Shown here: piece by piece, positions 1 to 10,700 of the stretch
Layout of the letters: each line of letters starts with the position of its first letter
How positions within the stretch are numbered: the first letter of the stretch is position 1
From: Lenisia limosa
Taxonomy: Eukaryota; Breviatea
Length of the DNA stretch: 22,561 bases
Assembly: GCA_001655205.1 (NCBI GenBank)
Contig: LPNZ01007417.1
Coordinates: forward strand, 1 to 22,561
Direction: 5' to 3'
Position numbers and translations under genes: made by a program
Notes under the pieces: model-generated
Database searches by the model: none
What the model was told of the DNA's origin: nothing
Seen by the model: the letters and a program-made list of their open reading frames with translations, nothing else

Positions 1-3000
1 CATAAACAAATGCGGTGAGGATGATGTAGAACAGAATCACGCCGAAGATTTTGACGGCAAGAAGCGTAGCAGGCCAAAGGAACAGAGACGACACCAATGT
101 GGTAATGGCTCCTCCAACAACTGAAAATGTCAGCCTTTGATTGATACTATTCGGGTTAGCCTTGAATAATTAAAAACAATCTTGTTGTACTAATGATATG
201 CATATGATGTGTTACCCCCCCCCCCCAACCNNNNNNNNNNNNNNNNNNNNNNNNNNNNNNNNNNNNNNNNNNNNNNNNNNNNNNNNNNNNNNNNNNNNNN
301 NNNNNNNNNNNNNNNNNNNNNNNNNNNNNNGCATCGATAGCTAGTCCAACAAGCTGGAAGGTCATACGAAGCTTGTTTTGGGCTCAAGACATAAATATAA
401 TCTGGGGAGATATATATAACACTCATAGGAACATCATTGATTTTTTATTTTTATTTGCCATTAGAAAAAAGGTAGTGAAAAAAACTAAAAGCCCCCTTCC
501 TAACCCTACGGTCAGAAAATAGACAGAATATCCCGATAAATCCTCGATTAATATCAATATTTTGACGGTCTTTTTGGGACCCCTTCCCATCCACCATACC
601 ACAGTAATTGAGACACTCTCGCTGATCCCAAGATCCCATCCGTAGAGAATAATGATGCCAATGACCACGACGACCACCTAAAAAATGAAATATGGTGATT
701 TTGATGAAGAATATGATGGGTGGGGGGTTGACATATTGAAATATTACATTTCATACAAAAGAAACAGTATCAGTTACTGAGTTTTCAAAAACAAAGAACC
801 ATCAAACATCAACATATATCGAGGATTTATCGATAATATCATTTTTTGGTTGAACAAACCTGAACGATGGAGACAATTGCCAAAGCTGTCAAGACAAGAT
901 TCTAGATCATGAGATCATTGTCACAGACCAACACTCGAAACCTTTATTCTAATAATAAGTCATCTTGATCACCAAGTTCCTCTCACCTTAGTAGCAATGA
1001 GAATGATGATAGACGCGAGAATAAGGGAGGAGATTACTCCGATCATTGCGCCGCTGACAAGGATGTTGGACACTTCAACAACCCAGTGCGGGATGGACGA
1101 AACAAAGCCGTTCTAAACGGGTCAATATAAAACATATATGTGATTTTTTTTAAGGCTTCGATATTTAGCAAGTCACTTTTTTAGTGGAAGCGGAAGCAAT
1201 CTGAGATCATATGAGATTATTGTATTCTAGTTTTCCCCCCTGAATTTTATATAAGTCAAACCTTGAGACTTGTTGGTGCTGCCGTATCACGTTCGACAGC
1301 AAAGGCGGACCAGAGCTCAGTGTGGGATTCCATTTCGGCAAAGCTAGAATGTAAAAGATAAAAAAACAAACAGGTCAATTTAGTAAGAGAGAAAAAGGCC
1401 AAAATGTTATGGCATTCAATATGGTATATATATGTATAATCCTCCGCACTTTGCCTTCGAACTCATCGTGGTGTTGTAGGTGATGAAGGTGTACTTGAGG
1501 GAATATGTGCCGTCGTCAAGCTTTTCCAACTAAATAATTAGAGTGAATCACCGAATGACTTTTAACCAATATAGTTATACAGAAAAACGGACAAACCTAA
1601 TACTATTTTGCCAAAAACGAGAAAAGAGTAACTGGGTTTTCATATTTAAAAAACTGCAACGTTCGGTTTTCTACTGTTCCCCATGGCCTACCGGAGCCAT
1701 TTCTTTGAAGAAAGAACCGTGCATGGGGAATCCGAGTGAACCGTCACAGGTAATTGCCTTGTCAGAGTGAAGAACTTCATAGAGCTTCTTGTTGAACTGG
1801 AAGGTAAAAAAAAGTAAGAATAGCAAATGGAGAAATCTGTTACGCTCAAACGATGGTATTGTAATATGCTATGATGAATGTTAAGATGATCAATAATTAA
1901 TTATCAAATGCCACCTTTTCTTGAGGAATGGGGAAGGTGGCAATGGAGGTGTCATTGAGAGCATGACAACGCACAACATCCATGAGACAGGCAACTCCCT
2001 TGTCAAGTACAGCCTATTTTGTCACTTTTTGGGAGGTTGCATAAACTATAACTGTCTAGGTGCTAGCATAAATTGGAACTATGTAATATGAGAGCGAACA
2101 TTGAAGTACTATTTTCATTGGAGGAAGTGACAATATTCCTGAGGTTTTGATGAGAGTGAGAACACTGATGCTGTTCAATGGTCTTCTTTTGGATAATGAA
2201 AGGAAGTTTCAATAACAAGAGACGTCTCTTCATACCTTGTTGCCATTGGGTAATGTAATGTCGCGTGCGAGAAGACAAGTGTCGAACATGAATTGTTGAG
2301 CTTCCTCGGATGTAATGTCGAAATTGTCGAAGAATGCTGATTGTGTTAATTCAACAAAAGAAAGGCTTTGAAGAGAGTCAAAATATGTAGAAATCAGATA
2401 GGTTGTACCTGCAAAGCCGTCCACTTCATCATATATAAAGAGATATATGAAAACATTGTATAATATTTATTCACCAAATAATGAAATTGCATACTGGTGG
2501 TTCCTTTTTTTGCCTCATCGGTCTGGTCGATACCCGAGCGGTCAATACTGTCAATACCGAAAGCGTGGAAATAGTTGAACTGAAACGTCAGAATTATTTG
2601 AGTTAAAGTGAATTCAGTAATAAAACAATTTCAACAATTTATGCTCAATCGTTTCGCCACCAACCCCAATGGGATCCTCGTCCGAAACAGGGAAGTTGTC
2701 AGCGATGTAATATAGGTATCTTTCTTGATAGAAATCTGAAAAGTAAACAAGTAGAATTAATTCCATTGACACAGAAAAAAATGTGATTATCTCAATATTC
2801 TCATTTTGAAATATGCTGAAACTAAACAATCTTCGAAGCCATTCATACCCTTAGGGAAGAAAGTTGGAAACTCTCTCATGGACTCGAGGCGAATCGCAAA
2901 GAAACCGAAGCAAGCAGTCACAATAGCCATGACAATCACTAATTTAAGTCCATGCTGGAAAGTTATCAGAAATGTCTCAGATGTGAAAAATATATCCATC

Positions 3001-6000
3001 TTTTACGAGCAAGTTGAAGCACAGGTATTAATTATGTCACAGCTCCGCCGCATACCTTCTTGATGAAGGGAGTGTAGATGTTGAAGAAAAACCGTTCCAA
3101 GAAGCGCACCGGTTGCTACAAAATAAATTAAGCACGGGGTTAAGTCGGAGTGTTAACATCCGCTAAAAACAATTCTTATGAGGACAAATAATTGGTACAA
3201 TGCATAATATCTAGACATTCTTTAAAAGGGACACAAGAAGACATTTTATCTTAGAAGCCTACCCTCAGGGGCGGTGCTGACTCTTCAATAACATTTCGTT
3301 CCACTGGATCGGCGGTACCTGAAACAATAAATAATGGGCTGAAGAAGATGGATTCACTGAGGCGAGATGGAAGTGAAAAGTGGAAAATTGAGATATTTCA
3401 GGAATATCAGCCCCTTCATACAAGGCGTACCTGGGGGAGTCAGGCTTGGTTGACCACTTTCAATGTCTTGCCTAAAAAGATCAAATAACAACGGTAGATA
3501 TTAATATTTATCATCAACCTTTTTAGAACTGTAGGTTGACTGTTATTTTTCTATTTGATATATTATACTATTAGAAGCCCCTGTGCCACACCCACTTCTG
3601 CTCAAGTTCAGTTTCAGGGTTTTGCTTGGCTTGGAGCTGAAGCTCTTTAGCGCGGTTGTAGTCGTAAACAGCGCGGTCACCAGCGTAAGAAATGCAACAA
3701 CAACATCTGACTGAACATCCCCTAGAAAAAAATAAATTTCACAATAGACAGTTTCATACCTAGCACAGATTGGGAGAAAAATAGCTATTTGGTACGGTAT
3801 TCTCATATGCAGTATGTTTACAGATGTAATTGATCAACAATAAAATTGAATGTAAAATGTTATCTCAGCCAGGCCAACCATTTGTGCCAGAGGAGGATCC
3901 ACGCAGGGTACCACGTGATAACAAGGAGGTAGTTCATGATGACGCAGAGGGCACAGAAGATTCCAAGCACGCGGATGGAGGGAATCTCGGAAATGGCAGT
4001 GGCTGAGAAATGAAAATTTTAAAGTTTCAGAATTAAGAATAACAAACTTGCGATTCTCAAAATAATGAGTCAAGAACACCACCAACCAAAGAAAGCGAAT
4101 GCTGTGGTGAAGGATGTGATGAGCATGGCAGTGCTGGCTCTACGGAAGGCGTAGTCCATACGGCGAAGAAGTCCCTCTTTTCCTGAATTGTAAGAAATAT
4201 CCACTTGCCCATCCAATAAAGACATATTCATTAATTAGTTTTACATTTGAACCCGAAAGAGCAGTATAATATATCGAAATCAACAACCAAGCCTTTGACC
4301 AGAGAACCGAATCTAGACAAAACCACACCATCAATACTACCCCCCCCCCATCATTGTATTACCCATACAAACCATCGGAAACAGGCCCTTGCTTCCATGC
4401 ATCAGTGAAGACAAGAACATCATCAGCACCAATAGCAAGGCAAATGAAAAGTGCCTAGAAAATTAGAAATTGCAGGAATACAACACAGTCAACATTAGCA
4501 TGACTCAAATGGAGAAGACACCAATTAAAGATGCAAAGAATATACAAAATGAAAATGTAAAGAAACTGGTACAATGAAACTGCTTACCAGAGAGTTAAAA
4601 ATCGTCATATTTTCAATGCCAAAAACAACGCGGTAGAAGAACCAGGCAGACGGGAAAGAAAGGAAAATATGTGTGAGCCCGACTGAGCTCAAAAAGAACG
4701 ACTAAAGGATCACCATGGACATGCGGAGTTGCAAAGAATTTCTTTGACAATATAAAGGAATAGTTTAGTACTATTGTGCCACTGTATTACCCACCTTTGT
4801 TTGCCAGGAAAGGATCAAGAACACCATAAGCGATGCTCCACCGAAAGCCACCATCACATCAGTATTCACGACCTTGGAAGTCAAATGTAGATGTAATCAA
4901 AACATGTTTTGTGTCCTAGATGTGAAATGTTGTGATTGTATCAAATATGAATATCAGCTGTAAACATACTCTGTTGATGTATTCATCAGACACACCACCT
5001 CCGAGAAGAATGGTCTCGATGTCATCGTCCCACTTGGCCACCCAGTCGTCATAGGGGTTGATGTAGTCCTTGAGATAACCACTGTAAAGCGCACTTTGGT
5101 CTAAAAAGTCGTTACAGTATTGGATAGCATGAAGCCCTCTTTGAATATCTTCTTTGGCAGCCACATCCCCCCTCCCACCCCAGAGGTTGTATCGCTTTCA
5201 TCACCCCTCCAACCTTCATTGTCATCTATGGTGTTGCGATATCCAGGCAAAGGGCCACCAACGGTGATGTAGTTGCGACTTGCAGTTGCTATATTGGAGT
5301 CATTTGTGACAATACAGGACTTGTTTAAATCCCCATGTGTCATACTAGTATTTGATAGAGGCGGGCCACTTTAGCATATCAAAAAACCAGTTGACAAACC
5401 TGTGATGCTCTCTTTGGTAAACTCAGTGGGAAAGGGGTAGACAGACGAGTTGAATGCGTGAGAACGGAGAATGGAATCGACGAAAGCTTGGGTGGCAGGG
5501 TCACCTGAGAGGACAATAAGACAGCAGATATTATGATATTTTTTGTTGAATTAGAACGGTTATCCTCTCATATTATCGCGTTAATTAATAATGGAATTTC
5601 TCATTTTAAGGAGTATTTCTTGCCACTCATACCGTTCTGATCGACCATGCGACAGGCTGCCGGAGAGACGGACGTGTCCATGACAAAGTACTTCTCAAAG
5701 AGAGAGCCGGCAGATAGGGGGGCTTCGCAGCTACCGTCTTTCTCCTTCAGACACCACGATGTGAACTAAAAAACGGTCAACTAGCAAGTGGGATTGTTAT
5801 AATATCAGTGGACCATTTTGATCCTGAATTATAGCTATATGATATATATGAGATACTATATGATATACATGTATATATATGTATAATAACAATGAGAAAA
5901 AAAAAGATGTATCTGTCCGAAGCCGTCCACACCATCACGCAAAAAGAGATATTGGATTATTGTATAATATTAAGTCACCCAATCATTTGCCTAACAACAC

Positions 6001-7393
6001 TGTATACACAGCTTGTATATATATTATAATAATATCCTTATTAAAAGTATTGCTGGTGTAACATGGTATGTTTAACGTCACTTTTATCTTACTCATTATC
6101 CAAAATGCCAGAAATGAGCCTTTTGTAGAATGACGCAACCAAATACCTTTCCGTCAAGTTCGTACTCCTTATCCCCGGCTCTGTAGAGGGTACCGGAGGG
6201 GTCAAATTTCTCCTTGGGGGTGTATCTGAACAAGGTCGTCACATTAGTGATACTATCAAAATGGATAATAAAAAGGAAAATGGTTTCATTCATATCATAT
6301 GTACATGTATATAAAACTTAGTTTAAAAGATATTGCTTATAATCTATATTCATGTAAGTTAATACAGCTGTCATATCATATTATGCTATGTGAAAGTAAT
6401 TCCAATCCCCAATTGTAACTCAAAACCCAGAACCAACGTTGTGGTAGTTTCCGTATCATAAGTCTCGAACATGTACTCGAACTCCTTGAAGGCACAGAGG
6501 TATTTCGGTGTCAGGAGATTCTCATCGTCGCGGTGAATGAAGAGAGTCACGAAGCCAGACCCGGGCTGAAAGGGTAAGAACGGGATCTTATCATGTATAC
6601 TGGTATTTCGTGTCCTGATCAAAAATATGCCTCCACCCACCTTGGAGAACTCATCGTACTCGGGGCCAAAGGCAGAGAAAACAGCCTCCGACATGGCGTC
6701 CCATCGTTCGCCCTCAATCTTGTCGCGGGCATAAAAATTGCTGTGTTGTTAGAGATGTGGTGTTATGGTAATTAATGATTGTTATTTTTCTTTCTCATCA
6801 TATTTTCAAAACATATACTATATCAATACTAAAAAGAAATGGGAGAGCGGTGGGAAAGTACACATACATCAGATGAATGCAATAACACCCTGCCATGCCT
6901 ACCCCAAAGTGACCATTTGGAATTCGTGTGCCACGAAGCCTCCGTAGAAGAGACCGATAAGCGTCACAACAACAGCCAAGATGACAAGGCAAGGCGAGGC
7001 AACAAGGAATCGGGTGAACAGCAGGGGCTGGAAAAGAGTAAACATGATACGAATTCAGCTTCTTACAATTAGCCGTGGACTCAATAACAAAAGATATGAC
7101 ATCACAAAACAGTATGTAATTGGAAGCTTAATTGTAATTCAGACGAAATCAATGACATCATCACCCTTCCTAACTTTGAATGGTTCTGTCTTGGTGGAAG
7201 GAGCGGCGAATTGTTCGTCGGTTCCGAGGTCGATTGTTTGGAGGGCCTCAACCTCATTCGGGTCTTGCTGGACTGAATTACACAACATATATTTTGTTGT
7301 CATCATCATCCTTTCAACATCACCCAATTAAGCAACCGTGGAAGCAATTAAACAAACACATACCTTTTGAGGATCTGCTTGAGAAGATGCCAT
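1..7393 (-). CDS. Dispatched-like RND/sterol-sensing-domain membrane protein, about 30 exons, 3' end outside window
   Basis: Probable proton- or sodium-coupled lipid/sterol exporter of the Patched/Dispatched (RND) family in a cell membrane. Exons, all in phase except as noted: 7364-7393 (ATG), 7175-7267, 6903-7027, 6641-6740, 6438-6565, 6147-6225, 5633-5765, 5400-5504, 4970-5344, 4795-4872, 4588-4701, 4373-4454, 4087-4182, 3879-4002, 3590-3721, 3431-3471, 3263-3318, 3056-3115, 2849-2954, 2665-2735, 2495-2579, 2236-2408, 1915-2013, 1692-1796, 1450-1529, 1262-1343, 987-1112, 600-677, 353 into the gap at 330, and 1-120. More than 1,030 residues are visible. TM1 lies at about residues 46-72, followed by a large Cys-containing extracellular loop. 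The SSD-like helices are in exons 10-14, with VGLTHIFLSFPSAWFFYR and then IGADDVLVFTDAWKQ; the GADD motif is typical of Dispatched. The second half repeats the fold, with WDLGISESVSITV joined to LVGLAID, then VVGGAITTLVSSLFLWP at the window edge. Exon 9 needs a one-base correction, and the exon 8/9 join is unresolved. The family call is strong; the substrate is unknown. Confidence 0.9.
231..330. other. Gap hiding Dispatched-like coding sequence
   Basis: Exon starting at 353 (LVGLAID) runs into this N-run, so part of the exon after the conserved acidic residue and its donor are missing. A C12 tract sits at 215-226 on the other side. Confidence 0.85.
509..580. repeat. R2 element
   Basis: In a Dispatched-like intron: CGGTCAGAAAATAGACAG, GATAAATCCTCGATTAATATC and TTGACGGTCTTTTTGGGACC, matching the centre and inner right arm of R2. 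Confidence 0.7.
812..868. repeat. R2 element, partial
   Basis: ATATATCGAGGATTTATCGA followed by a decayed arm, in the adjacent Dispatched-like intron. Opposite central orientation to 509-580. Confidence 0.55.
5909..6012 (-). repeat. R1 interspersed repeat, near full length
   Basis: Lies in the intron between exons 6 and 7 of the Dispatched-like gene. On the host transcript strand it reads CAAATGATTGGGTGACTTAA, then ATCCAATATCTC, then GGTGTGGACGGCTTCGG. It aligns end to end with the plus-strand copy at 10370-10469 after reverse complementing. Confidence 0.85.
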
Positions 7394-7789
7394 GACTGCC
7401 ATCAAAGCGGGGAATTATTCGGCAAGGCGGTGATTAAAATTCGGCTTAGCTGCTGACTAGAAGAGGGATGTCGTAATGATTCACAATAGTAGGTAATATG
7501 AGAAAGTGGTGTTTCTAGCAGTCAAGAACTTTTAAAAGGAAGAAAGGAAAGCCAAAGGAGTGGAAATTTGGAAATGGCAGAACTTTGGAATGGCAATTTT
7601 ATTTGGTTGTTAGCATCCCCACTATTATTACTATTTAGGTGAAATTTGAAGCGAATCTTTTGCCTCCTATGCTCTGTATTGTAGATCTGTATATCATAAA
7701 GTAATAAATATATCAAGAAGGAAGCAAGAGAGAAGAAGAAACTATCATATATTTAACGTGGATCTTCCCATTCTCCCTTTACATTGCCA
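7394..7789. promoter_or_regulatory. Shared upstream region of the Dispatched-like gene and the ZNF277-like gene
   Basis: These 396 bp separate two divergent start codons, so the region must hold both 5' untranslated regions and both promoters. An AT-rich stretch near 7746-7757 (ATATATTTAAC) lies about 35-45 bp before the plus-strand ATG and could be TATA-like, but this is weak. I see no convincing coding exon or R1/R2 repeat here. Functional sharing is inferred from geometry only. Confidence 0.5.
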
Positions 7790-10700
7790 ATGTTGATCTC
7801 CTCCGAAGCAGCACTTTCCGACCAACTATCGACATTAAACAGCGTACTGCCACCCTTACCACCGTAGGCCTTCCGTATCCTTATTTTGTAACAGAGTTAC
7901 AAGGAGTACTCTGTTGCTTTGTTGTAAATGTGCATATTGTATTTATTTCCTGCATTATTTATGTATTTAGCTGGGAGTCAAGGTGGGATCTTGCATGTCC
8001 ATTATGTTCCTACGAGACAGCACTACATCCTCCAGGTAAGAAAACGAGAACACAAAGATTCCTAGAATCGAAAATAACAGTTACAATCAGGATTTCACGA
8101 ATCGGTTTTTGAGAGCTTTGTCAAGGTATTACGTGTTTTCTTGTTTTCTTCAATTTTTTCAAGTTATATTATTAACGCATTATATTCGTTGGTTCTTACT
8201 TGAACAGGAGTGCTCAAGCATGCTTCTCCATCTACAACTGACGAAGGGGGGCAGGATGTGGCGGATAGGTTTGCTTCCCAATTGTGTGTGTGTGTGTGTG
8301 TGTGTGTGTTAACGGCTTCGGGAGCCTCTCTTATTTACCTTAATAATATATTACTATCATCCAATATCTCTTGGCATGAAGATGTGGGGACAGACACTAC
8401 CTTGTGTATTTCATAAATTTCCATTATTCTTCACATTACCAACCAGTCGGGTTGCGTCCGTATTAACGGCTCTACGCTCGCATCTTTCGGCCAAGCACAA
8501 TGCCGCTGTGGTCAACATTGAAGAGGTCGCGGAGCTTAACTCGTAGGCAGGGGGTTTACGTTTAGAAAACCCTTTGTAAAGGTAAAGTATCGATATATAT
8601 GAGGATTTATCGAGAAATTCAGTCTTTTTTCGAACCAAAGTGAAACCCTACCTATTTACAACACAGATATTTGGCACACTACCGAAACCAGCTTGAATCC
8701 GGGGCAATCAAAAGCGAAGATATTCAGACAGGTTTGCTCTATTCTGCGGAGTAAGAAAATACACTAAATAAATATCATAAAATCTAGGGATAATAAAAAC
8801 TATAAACAAAACTAACATGCACTGTACTACCTCTGGGTGGGGGGGGGGCACGCTGTTTAATGAGTGGGTGTATCAATAATATTTATGCAATAATCCAATA
8901 TTTGATGTAAGCATAATGGTGTGGACGGATTCGGCCTGATACAGCCTTTTCTTCTCATTTTATTACAGAAAAGGGCTTGGTATTTGGAAGCAGCAGTCCG
9001 ATAGGTGAAGATGACAAAGCCTTGAGAAGCGCTATTAGAATGCGAAGCCTTGTGGGGGGGGGGGGCAAAAGNNNNNNNNNNNNNNNNNNNNNNNNNNNNN
9101 NNNNNNNNNNNNNNNNNNNNNNNNNNNNNNNNNNNNNNNNNNNNNNNNNNNNNNNNNNNNNNNNNNNNNNNNNCCTATCTTGGAATTAACGACAGAGATA
9201 TTTGGATTGTTTATTATGAATCCACTCTGTTGAGTTATGATGAAGAATGTGAATAATGAGATATTGACTTGAAGTTATGGTTCTCAAGATGGGTAGGTTG
9301 AAGATACATGTATGTATCACTCTGTTAGCGTCTACACTGGGGTGAATAGTGGAGTTTAGTGGAGGGAACCTGGTTTATTGTACTCTAATACCTTCACGGA
9401 GTTGGAAAAAGAATGACTGGGTTGGATAATAAGCTATTTCATTCATTTCACTTCGCTAGCTGTCTCTAACTCACGACCAAAACACGGAACGATTCCNNNN
9501 NNNNNNNNNNNNNNNNNNNNNNNNNNNNNNNNNNNNNNNNNNNNNNNNNNNNNNNNNNNNNNNNNNNNNNNNNNNNNNNNNNNNNNNNNNNNNNNNNNNN
9601 NNNGGTACCTTTTTTTTGTCTTTTGAGAGCAAAAAATTACATTAAAAAATATTAAAATAATACATAGGGACACCTAAAACGGGTAGCTCATAAAGTTATT
9701 TGATAGAATCAATCGAACAGTGACCGTTTTTTTCAGGTGGTTTACCCGCTTAGACAAGACCTCTTCATCCACCTCCAAGAACACTCCTTTTCCTGCGGTC
9801 ATCCTGATAACGTCGTCAATGTCACTCGTCTTATGGAGGCTATGGCTGCCAAAATGAAAGTGTAGGCACGGCTTAATATTGATGAAAGTATAGGTACATC
9901 TGAAGGGCATGGGTCATTGAATGGGTGAGTTAATTATAGTTTATCATAGTATATGACTAGGGCTCCGTGCAATTAAGTTTTTGAGGAAATTAGGTGACAA
10001 AATTGGACACTAAAGTGTCTGAAAAGGTGTTCTCGTTACAATATGTCCCTCGTCAAATTTTGCTTTTTTTTTTTTTTTTTTAATTGATGTNNNNNNNNNN
10101 NNNNNNNNNNNNNNNNNNNNNNNNNNNNNNNNNNNNNNNNNNNNNNNNNNNNNNNNNNNNNNNNNNAGGGGCTTTGATGAACAAAGGGCTGTCGATCTAA
10201 GAACTAGGATGAGCAAAATCGGAATTTTTTGCAAATTATTTTCATTTCTCATGGTTTAGACATGAGTGCCTTTATTGTAACAAGGTGTTCCGTGCAAAGT
10301 CTGCATTGAGGAATCATATGAGAAAGAAGGGACATGTACATGTTTGAGGGAAGAGAACTGCAATTATCACTCACAGAGTTGTAAGGCAAATGATTGGGTG
10401 AATTAATACTACTATAAATCCAATATCTCTTATAAGCGTGATGGTATGGCCGGCTTCGGCCAGATACTCCCTTGCTTTATTGCTCATCTCCACGTATCAT
10501 GGACATATTGTTTTGATCGATGTAACCTTTTAGTTGTCGCCGGCAAACCGCGATTGGGACGAGTATTTCCTTTCCAATTTCAGCGTTTGTGGAGTTTGAA
10601 GTTCAATTTACACCATATCCATGCAAATATGTACTATACACTATAAACACTCTATTTTCAATCCAATAACCCTAAAAAGCGCGATGTTTGGACAGCTTCG

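Noticed and set aside
8109-8416. Two overlapping open frames running through the TG microsatellite
   Set aside because: Part of one frame (8208-8268) is ZNF277-like exon 3; the rest is intronic microsatellite translation.
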